DNA from: Roseovarius sp.
GTDB taxonomy: Bacteria > Pseudomonadota > Alphaproteobacteria > Rhodobacterales > Rhodobacteraceae
Assembly (NCBI RefSeq): GCF_027019125.1
Contig: NZ_JALUXE010000024.1
Coordinates: 98,590 to 162,589 of the forward strand
Reading direction: 5' to 3'
Length of the DNA: 64,000 bases
Of this stretch, positions 34,322 through 44,335 are shown in pieces. The notes below the pieces were generated by a model, which did not search any database, was not told where the DNA came from, and worked only from the letters and a program-made list of their open reading frames with translations. Each line of letters opens with the position of its first letter. Within the stretch, counting starts at the first letter, position 1. A program made the translations under genes and the position numbers.

Positions 34322-35287
34322 ATGCGCCCCCATTCGCAAGCCGCAGCCCCCACCGGAACCGCCGGACTACCGCCCAAGACGCGGCAGGATGCCCGCGTGG
34401 AATGGCCCACGCTCGGGCTCTTGGCGCTCTGCTACGGCTTATGGATCTTTGGCACGACCGCGGCCTCGGTTCTGGCGCTTCCTCTGGGCATCGTCGTGAC
34501 TGCCCTTGCCATAGCGCTCCATTCGTCGCTCTGTCACGAGGCGCTGCATGGCCACCCTTTCCGTTCCCGTCTCCTGAATGAAACGCTGGTCTTTCCCTGC
34601 CTTTGCCTCGTGATCCCCTATGTTCGTTTCCGGGATACTCACCTTGCGCATCACCGCGAGGAATATCTCACCGACCCCTATGACGACCCCGAGGCAAACT
34701 ACCTGGATCCCGCCGTCTGGGCGCGGTTGCCACGTTCGGTGCGGCTGGTCCTGCGGCTCAACAACACGCTGGCGGGGCGTATGCTGATCGGCCCGCTGGT
34801 GGCGCAGGTCATGTTTCTGCATAGCGATTGGCAGGCGATCCGGGCGGGCGACCGCGCCGTACGCAAGGCCTGGCTCTGGCATGTTCCGGCGGTGGCGCTG
34901 GTGTTTGTCTGGCTCTGGTTCGCGCCGATGCCGGTCTGGGCCTATCTTCTGGCGGTCTGGCTTGGCCTGGCGGTGCTGAAAATCCGCACTTTTCTGGAGC
35001 ATCGCGCCCATGAGCGCGCCAGTGGCCGCACCGTGGTGATCGAGGATCGCGGCCCGCTGGCATTGCTGTTCCTCAACAACAACCTGCATGTGGTGCATCA
35101 CATGCACCCCGAGGTGCCATGGTATCAGTTGCCCGCCCTCTATGCGGCGCGGCGCGATCATTACCTGCGCCGCAACGATGGCTATGTCTATCGCTCCTAT
35201 GCGGAAATCTTCCGCGCCCATCTCTGGCGCGCCAAGGACCCGGTGCCGCACCCTCTCTGGCAAGGGCGGTCTCACGGCGACGCATAA
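34322..35287 (+). CDS. Membrane fatty-acid desaturase/hydroxylase family protein
   Basis: A 321-residue integral membrane di-iron enzyme. The three His boxes are HEALHGH (about residue 66), HLAHHRE (about 107) and NNLHVVHHMH (about 258), with four or so membrane helices around them. The family includes acyl-lipid desaturases and lipid hydroxylases; substrate cannot be told from sequence. AAGGA lies before the ATG. The XRE regulator is divergent upstream. Confidence 0.85.
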   Translation: MRPHSQAAAPTGTAGLPPKTRQDARVEWPTLGLLALCYGLWIFGTTAASVLALPLGIVVTALAIALHSSLCHEALHGHPFRSRLLNETLVFPCLCLVIPYVRFRDTHLAHHREEYLTDPYDDPEANYLDPAVWARLPRSVRLVLRLNNTLAGRMLIGPLVAQVMFLHSDWQAIRAGDRAVRKAWLWHVPAVALVFVWLWFAPMPVWAYLLAVWLGLAVLKIRTFLEHRAHERASGRTVVIEDRGPLALLFLNNNLHVVHHMHPEVPWYQLPALYAARRDHYLRRNDGYVYRSYAEIFRAHLWRAKDPVPHPLWQGRSHGDA

Positions 35288-35299
35288 CGGGGCCGGGCT

Positions 35300-36712
35300 C
35301 TACCCCCGCAGCACCGCGCCTGGATTCATGATCCCCAGAGGGTCAAGCGCCGCCTTGATCGCGCGCATCGCGTCCAGCTTTACCGGATCGCCATAGCGCT
35401 CCAGGTCTTCGACCTTGAGCCGCCCGATACCATGTTCGGCGCTGACAGACCCGCCCATCTCATGCACCAGATCATGCACCGCGCGCTTGATCGCGTCGCG
35501 TTCGGCCACGTGATCCGCACGGCTGCGCCCCGGCATGGGAAAGACGTTGTAATGCAGGTTGCCATCGCCCAGATGCCCGAAACAGTTGATCCGGAACGCC
35601 CCGATCCGGGCAATCACTTCGGCGCCTTTTGCGATGAAATCCGGGATCTCTGACATCGGCAGCGAAATATCATGTGAACTGATCGACCCGATACGGCGGT
35701 TCGCCTCGGGAATTTGCTCGCGCACCTCCCAGAACTGATGGCGCTGCGTCTCGGATTGCGCAACGATCCCATCGCTGACCAGCCCCGCCTCGAATGCCTC
35801 GGCGAACAGCCCCTCGAGCGCCAAGGCCGGATCAAGCCCACGGGCCAGCCCCACATCAATCAGCACGAACCATTCCGGCATCTCGGCAAAGGGCTGGCGG
35901 ATGTCGGGCAAGGTCTCGGCCAGAAACTCCAGCCCGGCCCGATGCATGATCTCGAATGCGCTCACCCCCTCGCCCACCCGGTCGCGCGCCAGTGCCAAGA
36001 GGTCAAGCGCGGCGCGCGGGCTGTCCACCACCATGAGCGCCGTGCCCTCGCCCGCGGGGCGCGGAGACAGCTTGAGCGCTGCGGCGGTGATCACCCCGAG
36101 CGTGCCCTCGGAGCCGATCAGGAGATTACGCAGATCATAGCCGGTGTTGTCCTTGCGCAGGCGTTTGAGGCCATGCCAGATGCGCCCGTCGGGCATGACC
36201 GCCTCAAGCCCCAGACAGAGATCGCGCGCATTGCCGTAGCGCAACACGTTTACGCCGCCCGCATTGGTGGCAAGGTTTCCGCCAATCCGCGCCGATCCCT
36301 TGGCAGCGATGCTGAGAGGAAAGAGCCGGTCCACCTTGGCGGCGGCCTCGTGAATATCCTGCAGGATCGCCCCCGCCTCGACCACGATCACATTCTCGGA
36401 CGGATAAATGCCCCGCACCGCGCGCATCCGCTCAAGGCTCAGGATCACGGGGCGCGGCCCCTCGGGCGCGATTTGCCCGCCGACAAGCCCCGTGCCCCCG
36501 CCATAGGGCACCACCGGCACCCGCGCCGCGGCGCAAGCGCGCACGATCTCGGCCACCTCTTCGGTGTTGCCAGGGGCCAGAACCACGCCCTGCCCCTGCC
36601 AGCGGCCGCGCGGTTCCTCGAAATATCCGGGGGTTGCCTCGCGAAACGTGGGCGCGGGCAGGCGCGCGCGCAGCGCGTCGATGAATGCGGGGGTGGCTGG
36701 GATCAGGCTCAT
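35300..36712 (-). CDS. FAD-binding 2-hydroxyacid oxidase/dehydrogenase (GlcD/DLD/D2HGDH type)
   Basis: A 470-residue flavoprotein of the VAO/PCMH fold. PP-loop motifs VVPYGGGTGLVGGQ and GSARIGGNLATNAGG bind FAD; RKDNTGYDLRNLLIGSEGTLG and the C-terminal metal-binding FGHLGDGNLHYNV and SAEHGIGRLK are those of D-lactate, glycolate and D-2-hydroxyglutarate dehydrogenases. A single-gene unit with no GlcE/GlcF partners, which favours a D-lactate or D-2-hydroxyglutarate type enzyme. The exact substrate is open. Confidence 0.85.
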   Translation of the reverse strand: MSLIPATPAFIDALRARLPAPTFREATPGYFEEPRGRWQGQGVVLAPGNTEEVAEIVRACAAARVPVVPYGGGTGLVGGQIAPEGPRPVILSLERMRAVRGIYPSENVIVVEAGAILQDIHEAAAKVDRLFPLSIAAKGSARIGGNLATNAGGVNVLRYGNARDLCLGLEAVMPDGRIWHGLKRLRKDNTGYDLRNLLIGSEGTLGVITAAALKLSPRPAGEGTALMVVDSPRAALDLLALARDRVGEGVSAFEIMHRAGLEFLAETLPDIRQPFAEMPEWFVLIDVGLARGLDPALALEGLFAEAFEAGLVSDGIVAQSETQRHQFWEVREQIPEANRRIGSISSHDISLPMSEIPDFIAKGAEVIARIGAFRINCFGHLGDGNLHYNVFPMPGRSRADHVAERDAIKRAVHDLVHEMGGSVSAEHGIGRLKVEDLERYGDPVKLDAMRAIKAALDPLGIMNPGAVLRG

Positions 36713-36838
36713 GCGATTTACCTATCACGTTGCCTGTAGCGGTCCAGCCCTTTGTGATCCGAAAGGAGGCAGCTTGCCACGCTGAAATCGGCGGCTTTCC
36801 CCTTGCCTCTGGCCGCCCCTCGGGCCATTTTGCGCGCC

Positions 36839-37291
36839 ATGCAGATGATCCCCCGCGCCCCCCTGTTTCTTGGCCTTGCCGGTCTCTTGCCCTTCCTTTG
36901 GGGGGCCCTGACCGTGTTTCTGCCCGACCTCGGCCTCTGGACCGCGCAGACCATCGGGCCGCGCTTTGCCGGGCCCTATGTGATGCTCTTTTACGGCGCG
37001 GTGATCCTGTCGTTCATGTCGGGCGTGCTCTGGGGGTTCGCCACGCGGGCGACGGGCACGATGGCGGGCGTCTGCTACGGCCTCTCGGTCATTCCGGCCC
37101 TCTGGGCGTTTTTCATGACCGGCGGCGGGCCGACCTCGGCGGGAATGAGCCTGATTTTCGGATTCGCGGGCCTTCTGGCGCTTGATTGGCAATTTTCACG
37201 ATGGGGCCTGACACCGCCGTGGTGGATGGCGCTGCGGGTGCTTCTGACGGCGGTGGTGATCGGTTGTCTTGCCGTGGGGGTGCTGCTCTGA
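36839..37291 (+). CDS. DUF3429-type membrane protein
   Basis: A 150-residue protein with about five hydrophobic helices. The block [17 protein letters not shown] is the hallmark of DUF3429, a family of unknown function. No good ribosome site is visible; I take the ATG at 36839 (a second follows at 36845), since the track start adds 12 arginine-rich residues without hydrophobic character. Its TGA overlaps the rnhA ATG. Confidence 0.7.
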   Translation: MQMIPRAPLFLGLAGLLPFLWGALTVFLPDLGLWTAQTIGPRFAGPYVMLFYGAVILSFMSGVLWGFATRATGTMAGVCYGLSVIPALWAFFMTGGGPTSAGMSLIFGFAGLLALDWQFSRWGLTPPWWMALRVLLTAVVIGCLAVGVLL

Positions 37292-37758
37292 TGCCCGCGC
37301 TCTTCGCCTATACCGACGGGGCCTGTTCCGGCAATCCGGGCCCGGGCGGCTGGGGCGTGCTGATGCGCGCCGTGGAGGGCGATACCGTGCTCAAAGAGCG
37401 AGAGCTTTCCGGGGGCGAGGCCGACACAACCAACAACCGGATGGAGCTTTGCGCCGCCATCGCCGCGCTCGAGGCGCTCTCGCGCCCCTCAGCCATCACG
37501 ATTGTCACCGACAGCGCCTATGTCAAAAACGGCGTGACCGGCTGGATGCACGGATGGAAGCGCAACGGCTGGCGCACCGCCGACAAGAAGCCGGTCAAGA
37601 ATGTCGAGCTATGGCAGCGTCTGGACGAGGCGCAAAAGCGCCACACCGTCACATGGGAATGGGTCAAGGGCCACGCAGGACACCCCGAAAACGAGCGCGC
37701 CGATGAATTGGCCCGCGCCGGCATGGCCCCGTTCAAGCCGGGCAAGGCCAAGGGATGA
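37291..37758 (+). CDS. rnhA: Ribonuclease HI
   Basis: A 155-residue RNase H. The catalytic DEDD residues are visible: Asp in [12 protein letters not shown], Glu in [10 protein letters not shown], Asp in [11 protein letters not shown] and the late Asp in NERADELA, with the handle region [11 protein letters not shown]. It degrades RNA in RNA-DNA hybrids. The start at 37291 (TGATG overlap with the preceding gene) removes 35 track residues read from another frame. It overlaps the next gene by four bases. Confidence 0.96.
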   Translation: MPALFAYTDGACSGNPGPGGWGVLMRAVEGDTVLKERELSGGEADTTNNRMELCAAIAALEALSRPSAITIVTDSAYVKNGVTGWMHGWKRNGWRTADKKPVKNVELWQRLDEAQKRHTVTWEWVKGHAGHPENERADELARAGMAPFKPGKAKG

Positions 37759-38378
37759 GCGCGCTCTTTCTCCTTGATTACGCCTCGGTCTTGATCTTTG
37801 CGCTGACCGGCGCGCTTGTGGCCTCGCGCCAGCAACTCGACATCGTTGGATTTGCCTTCATCGCCTGCCTGACGGCGGTGGGCGGCGGCACGCTGCGCGA
37901 TGTGCTTCTGGATCGCAACCCGGTCTTTTGGCTGGGCAATCCGGATTATATCCTGATCGCCTGTGGCGCGGCACTCCTGGTATTTTTCACTGCCCATCTG
38001 GTCGAAAGCCGCTATCGTCTCCTGCTCTGGCTCGACAGTTTCGCGCTTGCCGTGGCGGTGCCCGCGGGGGTGAGTGCCGCGATGGTCATGGGGCAAAGCC
38101 CCGTGATCGTGGTGCTGATGGGAATGGTCACGGGTTGCATGGGCGGGCTCATGCGCGATGTCGTCTGCAACGAGGTGCCCTTGGTGCTGAAGCAGGGAGA
38201 GCTTTACGTGACCGCCGCCTTTGCCGGGGCGCTGGGTGCTGTTCTGGTGGCGACGCTCAGCGATGACCCGCTCGTCATCCTGGGCACCTGTGCGGCGCTG
38301 ACATGGGCGTTGCGCGCGGGCTCGCTCGGCTTTGGCTGGCGGCTGCCGGTCTACCGCGCACGCCCGCCAAGAAACTAG
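37755..38378 (+). CDS. TRIC/UPF0126-type cation channel membrane protein
   Basis: A 207-residue protein with seven hydrophobic helices in two related halves, each with a glycine/aspartate signature: [14 protein letters not shown] and [17 protein letters not shown]. These are the repeats of the trimeric intracellular cation channel (YadS-like) family. It overlaps rnhA by ATGA. Confidence 0.85.
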   Translation: MSALFLLDYASVLIFALTGALVASRQQLDIVGFAFIACLTAVGGGTLRDVLLDRNPVFWLGNPDYILIACGAALLVFFTAHLVESRYRLLLWLDSFALAVAVPAGVSAAMVMGQSPVIVVLMGMVTGCMGGLMRDVVCNEVPLVLKQGELYVTAAFAGALGAVLVATLSDDPLVILGTCAALTWALRAGSLGFGWRLPVYRARPPRN

Positions 38379-38381
38379 CCG

Positions 38382-38621
38382 TCAGCGCCGTTCGCCGATC
38401 ATCTTCCACAGCCAGACAAGCAGCATCGCGCCCAGAACCGCACCGACAAGCCCGCCAAGAAAGCCGGTGATCATCAGCACCATGCGAATGACCACCGCCC
38501 CGATCAACGTGCCCGCTATCCCGATCAGGATGGTGGGTACCACGCCCATCTCGACCCGCATCAGCCGCGTCGCCAGAAAGCCCGCTGCAATCCCCACGAT
38601 CAAGAGCCCGACAATGCCCAT
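38382..38621 (-). CDS. GlsB/YeaQ/YmgE family small membrane protein
   Basis: A 79-residue three-helix protein rich in glycine (GLLIVGIAAGFLATRLM, GIAGTLIGAVVIRMV, GGLVGAVLGAMLLVWLW). This is the transglycosylase-associated protein family, often stress-induced; mechanism unknown. Its ribosome site GGGGAGG overlaps the stop codon of the similar gene upstream, so the two are co-transcribed. Confidence 0.8.
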   Translation of the reverse strand: MGIVGLLIVGIAAGFLATRLMRVEMGVVPTILIGIAGTLIGAVVIRMVLMITGFLGGLVGAVLGAMLLVWLWKMIGERR

Positions 38622-38624
38622 GCC

Positions 38625-38867
38625 TTACCTCCCCTTGCGCCAATGGGTCGGCACGATGATCAGCGCCCCCACCGAGGACAGGATCGCATCAATCCCCGGC
38701 GCGCCAAAGCGAATGCCGAACATGATCCGGACAAAGTAAAACAGAAATGCACCGCCGATGCAGATGATGATCGACGGCAAATAGCCGTTGCGGGTAAAGC
38801 CGGTTTTCTCGCTCGCATAGCCGACGATGCCCGCGATCACCACCGTGCCAAAGAGTTGCATGAACAT
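38625..38867 (-). CDS. Second small GlsB-like membrane protein
   Basis: An 80-residue protein with two or three hydrophobic helices (LFGTVVIAGIVGYASEKTGF, PSIIICIGGAFLFYFVRI). It resembles the transglycosylase-associated family more weakly than its neighbour; the pair may be a diverged duplication. The ATG at 38867 after GGGGTGA is preferred to the track start at 38927, which lies inside fmt. Confidence 0.65.
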   Translation of the reverse strand: MFMQLFGTVVIAGIVGYASEKTGFTRNGYLPSIIICIGGAFLFYFVRIMFGIRFGAPGIDAILSSVGALIIVPTHWRKGR

Positions 38868-38871
38868 CGCG

Positions 38872-39780
38872 TCACCCCAGCTGCGTGCCACGCGGCAAGG
38901 GCATGCCGCGCAGAAACTCATCCACATCCTGCGCCGCGCGCCCGGCGCGTTGCAAGCGCAAAAGCCGCACCGCGCCAGTGCCGCATCCCACAGTCAGCGC
39001 CGCATCGAGCACGGCACCGGGCGCGCCCTGCCCCTCAGCCACAGCCGAGCGAAGCAGCTTGATCCGCTCGCCTCCGGCCTCGCACCACGCCCCCGGAAAG
39101 GGCGAAAGCCCCCGGATCAGCCGGTCCACCTCTGCGGCGGGGCGTGCCCAATCCACCCGCGCCTCGGATTTGTCGATCTTGGCGGCATAGGTCACGCCCG
39201 CCTCGGGTTGCGGCTCTGGCGTCAAGGCGTCGAGCCGCTCGAATGCCTCGACGATCAACCGCGCACCAAGGGCAGACAATCGGTCATGCAATTCCCCTGT
39301 GGTTTCCTGGGGGCCAATCGTCAGTGCCTCGCGCAGCAGAACCGGCCCGGTATCCAGCCCCGCCTCCATCTGCATGATGCACACGCCAGTCTCTGCATCC
39401 CCGGCCATGATGGCGCGATGAATGGGGGCGGCCCCCCGCCACCGGGGCAAGAGGCTGGCGTGGATATTCAGACAGCCACGCGCGGGCGCATCCAGCACCG
39501 CCTGCGGCAGAATGAGGCCATAGGCCACCACCACCGCCACATCGGCCTTGAGCGCTGCAAAATCCGCCTGCGCCACCTCATCTTTCAGACTGACCGGATG
39601 GCGCACCGGCAAGCCAAGCGCCTCGGCTCGCGCCTGGACCGGGCTGGGGCGGTCCTTTTTGCCACGCCCCGCAGGGCGCGGCGGCTGGCAGTAAACGGCT
39701 GCCACCTCATGCCCCGCTGTCACCAGCGCGTCGAGCACCGGCACCGAGAAATCGGGCGTTCCCATGAAGATCACTCGCAT
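38872..39780 (-). CDS. fmt: Methionyl-tRNA formyltransferase
   Basis: A 302-residue enzyme that formylates initiator Met-tRNA. It has [16 protein letters not shown], the formyl-THF catalytic triad region [20 protein letters not shown] (Asn, His) with the Asp in METGLDTGPV-like [12 protein letters not shown], and the C-terminal OB fold. The ATG at 39780 follows AAAGGCG; the track ORF adds 61 unlikely residues. It follows the two deformylase genes, the usual def-fmt pairing. Confidence 0.95.
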   Translation of the reverse strand: MRVIFMGTPDFSVPVLDALVTAGHEVAAVYCQPPRPAGRGKKDRPSPVQARAEALGLPVRHPVSLKDEVAQADFAALKADVAVVVAYGLILPQAVLDAPARGCLNIHASLLPRWRGAAPIHRAIMAGDAETGVCIMQMEAGLDTGPVLLREALTIGPQETTGELHDRLSALGARLIVEAFERLDALTPEPQPEAGVTYAAKIDKSEARVDWARPAAEVDRLIRGLSPFPGAWCEAGGERIKLLRSAVAEGQGAPGAVLDAALTVGCGTGAVRLLRLQRAGRAAQDVDEFLRGMPLPRGTQLG

Positions 39781-39838
39781 GCCCGCGCCTTTCATTGTTC
39801 CCAAAATATTCAAATCCGACGCCGCCCGCGGCACCGCC

Positions 39839-40333
39839 TCAGCCGATCTTGCGCGCGCGCCGCAAGAGCATGTCGCGTTTGACCTTGCTGAGGTGATCGA
39901 AATACATCCGCCCCTGCAAATGGTCGATCTGATGCTGCACACTTGTGGCCCAGAGACCGACAAAATCGCGCTCTTCGACCTCTCCTGCCGCGTTCAGAAA
40001 CCGCACTGTCACGGCGCGCGGCCGCTCGATCACCGCAGAGACACCGGGCAAGCAGGGGCTCGCCTCGTCGTGAGGGCGCAATTGCACGCTGGAATGCAGA
40101 ATTTCGGGATTGGCCATGCGCACCGCCTGTCCCCGTGCCGTGCTGGCATCGACCACCGCGAGGGCCTGCATCTCGCCCAGTTGCGTGGCGGCAAGCCCCA
40201 CACCCGGCATCGCCTCCATGACCGCGATCATCTCGTCCCAGAGGGCGCGCGTTGCATCCGTGATCTCCGAGACTGGCGCGGCAGGCTGACGCAACCGTTT
40301 GTCAGGCCAGCGCAGACAGGGGCGCGGCACCAC
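39839..40333 (-). CDS. Deformylase-like protein with altered active site
   Basis: A 164-residue peptide deformylase homologue. [10 protein letters not shown] is normal and the metal Cys is kept in SPCLPG (canonical EGCLS), but the metal motif reads QHQIDHLQG: the catalytic Glu of HExxH is Gln. The two metal His remain. An enzyme without this Glu should be nearly inactive, so this may be a regulator or a ribosome-binding relic. It begins with GTG, three bases after def, and has the same length and gene order as an intact paralogue, so it is not a decaying pseudogene. Confidence 0.8.
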   Translation of the reverse strand: MVPRPCLRWPDKRLRQPAAPVSEITDATRALWDEMIAVMEAMPGVGLAATQLGEMQALAVVDASTARGQAVRMANPEILHSSVQLRPHDEASPCLPGVSAVIERPRAVTVRFLNAAGEVEERDFVGLWATSVQHQIDHLQGRMYFDHLSKVKRDMLLRRARKIG

Positions 40334-40336
40334 CGC

Positions 40337-40855
40337 TTAGCCCCGCGCCAATTCGCGCTTGAGCTTTTGCATGCGCCGGGTGATGAGCTGGCGCTTCATC
40401 GCCCCCAGATAGTCGATGAAAAGCTTGCCATCGAGATGGTCGATCTCATGTTGCACACAGGTAGCCCAAAGACCGCCGAACCCTTCCTTGTGCTCCACAC
40501 CGTCAAGATCCAGCCACCGCACCTCGACCTCGGCTGGCCGCGTGACATCGGCGAACTGGTCGGGGATCGACAGGCAGCCTTCCTCATAGACGCTTTTCTC
40601 GTCGGAAAAGGCCGTGATTTCGGGGTTGAGCATCACGATGGGGCGCGGCGTGGCCCCTTCGTCCTTGACGCAATCCAGCACGATCAGCCGGTCCATAACC
40701 CCCACTTGCGGCGCGGCAAGGCCGATGCCCGGCGCGTCATACATGGTCTCGAGCATGTCCTGCGAGAGTTTGCGCAAGGCATCGGACACGTCCTTTACGG
40801 GCGTGCAGACCTTTCTCAGGCGCGGGTCGGGGTGGATCAGAATAGGCCGCTTCAT
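40337..40855 (-). CDS. def: Peptide deformylase
   Basis: A 172-residue metalloenzyme removing the formyl group from new proteins. All three motifs are canonical: GIGLAAPQVG, EEGCLSIP and QHEIDHLDG. Standard length, single domain. It leads a def, def-like, fmt gene set. Confidence 0.96.
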   Translation of the reverse strand: MKRPILIHPDPRLRKVCTPVKDVSDALRKLSQDMLETMYDAPGIGLAAPQVGVMDRLIVLDCVKDEGATPRPIVMLNPEITAFSDEKSVYEEGCLSIPDQFADVTRPAEVEVRWLDLDGVEHKEGFGGLWATCVQHEIDHLDGKLFIDYLGAMKRQLITRRMQKLKRELARG

Positions 40856-40953
40856 GGCGGCTATTTAGGCGATGACCGGGGCTTCTGCAACGCCCCTTGC
40901 GCTTGGGCTGTGATCGTTTAGCCTGCGCCGCGATCACCACCCCGGAGAACCCC

Positions 40954-42126
40954 ATGAATTTTGACGAGATCATCGACCGCCGCAATACGTTCAGCTCCAA
41001 ATGGGACAACATGGAAGCATATGGCGGCGTTTCCCCTGACGTGGGCATCCCGATGTGGGTCGCGGATATGGACTTCCGGGCCGCGGATGTGTTGCAGGAC
41101 GCCATGCGCAACCTGCTCGAGCGCGCCAATTACGGCTATTTCACCGGCGAGAACGAGATGAAGGAAGCCACCGCATGGTGGATGAAAGAGCGCCATGGCT
41201 GGACCGTCGATCCCGACCATATGAGCAGCACCGCCGGACTGGGTCATGCCATCGCCCTGATCCTTGAAACCTATACAAATCCCGGTGACGAGGTGATCAT
41301 ATTCTCGCCCGTCTACCACGAATTCGCCTACAAGATTAAACTGAACAAGCGTGTGGTGCACGAGGCTCCGCTTGTGATCCGCGACGGCGTCTATCACATG
41401 GATATGGACGCGCTCGAAGCGGGCTTGACCGGCAAAGAGCGGATGATGCTCATATCCTCGCCGCACAACCCCGCAGGCCGGATCTGGACACCGGAGGAAC
41501 TGCGCCAGTTGGCCGAATTCTGCCGCTGCCACGATCTCTTCATGGTCTGCGACGAAATCCACCATGACCTCGTCTACCCCGGCCAGAGCTTCACCAGCTT
41601 TCTCAACGCGGCGCCCGACGCTGCGGGGTATTCCTTTATCCTTACGGCAGCGTCGAAAACCTTCAACACCGCTGGGGCCCGGCTTGGGACAGTCACCATC
41701 CCCAACGATCACCTGCGCCAACGGTTCCGCCAAGCGCTTTTGGAACATCAGACACAGCCCAACCTTCTCGGTGTCGAATTGACGCGGGCGGCCTATTCGC
41801 CGGGGGGCGCTGAATGGGTGGACGCGCTTGTCAGCTACATTGACCGCAATCACCGGCTGTTTCTCGACGGGATCGGCCAAATTCCGGCGCTGAAGGCGAT
41901 GCCCATGCAATCGACCTATCTTGCATGGGTCAACTTTGCAGATACGGGCATGGAGATGTCCGAAGTGTTGCGCCGAATCCATGAAGATGCGCGCGTTGTT
42001 CCCTCGATCGGGACCGGGTTCGGCATCGGTGGCGAGAGCTTCCTTCGGTTCAACATAGGCACACCGCGCGCCCGTGTTGCCGAGGCGGTCGAGCGGCTGC
42101 AAACCGCGTTTGCCGATCTTCAATGA
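40954..42126 (+). CDS. PatB/MalY-type PLP-dependent C-S lyase (cystathionine beta-lyase)
   Basis: A 390-residue class I/II aminotransferase-fold enzyme. MWVADMDFRAADVL and YGYFTGENE are typical of the MalY/PatB branch; ISSPHNPAGR and CDEIHHDLVY are conserved, and the PLP lysine lies in TAASKTFNTAG. It probably cleaves cystathionine or other cysteine S-conjugates to thiol, pyruvate and ammonia. The ATG at 40954 follows CCGGAG. A thiol-releasing enzyme is of interest in a DMSP-degrading organism, but no link is shown. Confidence 0.85.
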   Translation: MNFDEIIDRRNTFSSKWDNMEAYGGVSPDVGIPMWVADMDFRAADVLQDAMRNLLERANYGYFTGENEMKEATAWWMKERHGWTVDPDHMSSTAGLGHAIALILETYTNPGDEVIIFSPVYHEFAYKIKLNKRVVHEAPLVIRDGVYHMDMDALEAGLTGKERMMLISSPHNPAGRIWTPEELRQLAEFCRCHDLFMVCDEIHHDLVYPGQSFTSFLNAAPDAAGYSFILTAASKTFNTAGARLGTVTIPNDHLRQRFRQALLEHQTQPNLLGVELTRAAYSPGGAEWVDALVSYIDRNHRLFLDGIGQIPALKAMPMQSTYLAWVNFADTGMEMSEVLRRIHEDARVVPSIGTGFGIGGESFLRFNIGTPRARVAEAVERLQTAFADLQ

Positions 42127-42148
42127 CGTGCGCCGGGGCAAAGCGGGC

Positions 42149-43162
42149 ATGACGCGGGTCTTCATCACCGGCACGGCCGGGTTCATCGGCTATCATCTGG
42201 CCGACCTGTTGCTGGATGAGGGCATGGTGGTGCATGGTCTCGACGGCATGACCGATTATTACGACGTCAGCCTGAAACAGCGCCGCCACCAGATGCTCCT
42301 GCAAAAGCCGGGGTTCACCGCGACTGAGGCCATGCTCGAGGATCAGGCGGCGGTGGATGCCGCCATCGACGCCTGCGCACCCGACATCATCGTGCATCTC
42401 GCGGCACAGGCGGGCGTGCGCTACAGCCTCGAGAATCCCCGCGCCTATATCGACGCCAATATCGTCGGCACCTTCACCGTGATGGAGGCGGCCAAGCGGC
42501 ATGCGGTTCGCCATCTGCTCATGGCCTCCACCTCCTCTGTTTACGGTGCAAACACAGAGATGCCCTATGCCGAGACGATGAAGGCCGACAGCCCGATGAC
42601 GATCTACGCCGCCACCAAGAAGGCGACCGAGGCAATGGGCCATGCCCATGCCCATCTGTGGAACCTGCCCACCACGATGTTTCGGTTCTTTACCGTCTAT
42701 GGCCCCTGGGGCCGCCCCGACATGGCCTATTTCAAATTTGTCGAGGCGATTCTGGCAGGCCGCCCGATCGACATCTACAATCACGGCGAGATGTATCGCG
42801 ACTTTACCTATGTGGGCGACCTGGTGCGCGGCATCCGCCTGTTGATGGACGCGCCCCCCGTGCGGCCCGATAGCCCCGAAAGCATCGCGCCCGGTGACAG
42901 CCTCTCACCCGTTGCCCCCTACCGGGTCGTCAACATCGGCAATTCCGACAAGGTGCGGCTTCTGGATTTCGTGGCCGCCATCGAAGAGGCGCTGGAACGC
43001 CCCGCCATCCGCAACATGATGGAGATGCAAAAAGGCGATGTGCCCGCCACCTGGGCGGACGCCCGCCTGCTCGAAAGATTGACCGGATACCGCCCGCAAA
43101 CCAGCGTGCGCGACGGGATTGCCCAATTCGTGCGCTGGTATCGCGCCTATTATCAGGTCTGA
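42149..43162 (+). CDS. NAD-dependent epimerase, UDP-glucuronate 4-epimerase-like
   Basis: A 337-residue extended SDR. Cofactor motif GTAGFIGYHLAD, substrate region AAQAGVRYSLENP, catalytic STSSVYG and YAATKKATE (YxxxK), and RFFTVYGPWGRPDMA are those of nucleotide-sugar (GalE/UDP-glucuronate) epimerases. It should supply a surface sugar such as UDP-galacturonate. The ATG at 42149 avoids the overlap with the PatB gene that the track start would require. Confidence 0.85.
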   Translation: MTRVFITGTAGFIGYHLADLLLDEGMVVHGLDGMTDYYDVSLKQRRHQMLLQKPGFTATEAMLEDQAAVDAAIDACAPDIIVHLAAQAGVRYSLENPRAYIDANIVGTFTVMEAAKRHAVRHLLMASTSSVYGANTEMPYAETMKADSPMTIYAATKKATEAMGHAHAHLWNLPTTMFRFFTVYGPWGRPDMAYFKFVEAILAGRPIDIYNHGEMYRDFTYVGDLVRGIRLLMDAPPVRPDSPESIAPGDSLSPVAPYRVVNIGNSDKVRLLDFVAAIEEALERPAIRNMMEMQKGDVPATWADARLLERLTGYRPQTSVRDGIAQFVRWYRAYYQV

Positions 43163-43272
43163 GCGGGAATGTGATGCCAGAGGGCCGCAACAGCCATGGC
43201 GTCGGGCGACGTGCGCTGATAGCTTGCGGCTGAACCCAAGACACCCGCCGCAATGACGGAGGCAGCCCGCCC

Positions 43273-44316
43273 ATGAGCAAGACCGGCAAACCGATCAATC
43301 TGGCGCTTCAGGGCGGCGGCGCGCATGGGGCCTTTAGCTGGGGCGTGCTGGATTACCTGCTCGAGGATGGTCGCCTGCGTATTGCCGGGGTGTCTGGCAC
43401 TTCGGCCGGGGCAATGAACGCCGTGGCCTTGGCCGATGGCATGACCCGCGCCGGGGCCGACGGCGCTCGCGCGGCTCTGGACAACTTTTGGCGCGGCATG
43501 AGCGGCAGCGTCAAACACTCGCCCATGCAGCGCACGCCACTGGACCGGCTGACTGGCAACTGGGGGCTGGAGAACAACCCCTTTTACCATTTCATGAACG
43601 CGCTTACGGGCGTCGCCTCGCCCTATCAACTCAACCCGATGAACATCAATCCCCTGCGCGATCTGGTGGAAGAGAGCATTGATTTCGACATGGTGCGCAA
43701 ATGCACGGCGTTCGAGCTCTTTGTCTCGGCCACCAATGTCGAGACGGGCCGGGTCAAGGTCTTTGCCCGTGAGGAACTGACAGCGGATATGGTGATGGCC
43801 TCGGCCTGTCTGCCTCAGCTCTATCAAGCGGTCGAGATCGACGGGGTGCCCTATTGGGATGGTGGTTATATGGGCAACCCTGCGCTCTTCCCTCTTTATG
43901 GCAAGACCGGCACCGACGACATCGTGGTCATCCAGATCAACCCGATCGAGCGCAAGGGCGCGCCGCGCTCGGCGCAGGACATCCAGAACAGGATGAACGA
44001 GATCAGCTTCAACGCCAGCCTGCTCAAGGAATTGCGCGCGATTGATTTCGTTGACCGGCTGATTTCACAGGGCAAGCTTTCGACCGATCACTATCGTCCG
44101 GTCAAGGTTCATCTGATCGAGAACGAAGCCGCGCTGAAACCTATGGGGGCGTCGTCCAAGATGAATGTCGAGTGGGCCTTTCTCACCCGGCTGCGCGACA
44201 TCGGGCGCGACACGGCAGCGGCTTGGCTTGACGCCAATTACGACCGCATCGGCAAAGAAAGCACAGTTGACCTACGTGCGATGTTTCAAGGGATCGGGGC
44301 CGAACATCAGGGCTGA
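43273..44316 (+). CDS. Patatin-like phospholipase
   Basis: A 347-residue lipid acyl hydrolase with the oxyanion loop LQGGGAHGAF, nucleophile motif GTSAG and catalytic-dyad Asp in WDGGYMGN. It has no signal peptide, so it is likely cytoplasmic. The ATG follows GGAGG. It stands alone between convergent and unrelated genes; the substrate (phospholipid or stored polyester) is unknown. Confidence 0.88.
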   Translation: MSKTGKPINLALQGGGAHGAFSWGVLDYLLEDGRLRIAGVSGTSAGAMNAVALADGMTRAGADGARAALDNFWRGMSGSVKHSPMQRTPLDRLTGNWGLENNPFYHFMNALTGVASPYQLNPMNINPLRDLVEESIDFDMVRKCTAFELFVSATNVETGRVKVFAREELTADMVMASACLPQLYQAVEIDGVPYWDGGYMGNPALFPLYGKTGTDDIVVIQINPIERKGAPRSAQDIQNRMNEISFNASLLKELRAIDFVDRLISQGKLSTDHYRPVKVHLIENEAALKPMGASSKMNVEWAFLTRLRDIGRDTAAAWLDANYDRIGKESTVDLRAMFQGIGAEHQG

Positions 44317-44335
44317 GGGGGGATCGCACGCTGTC

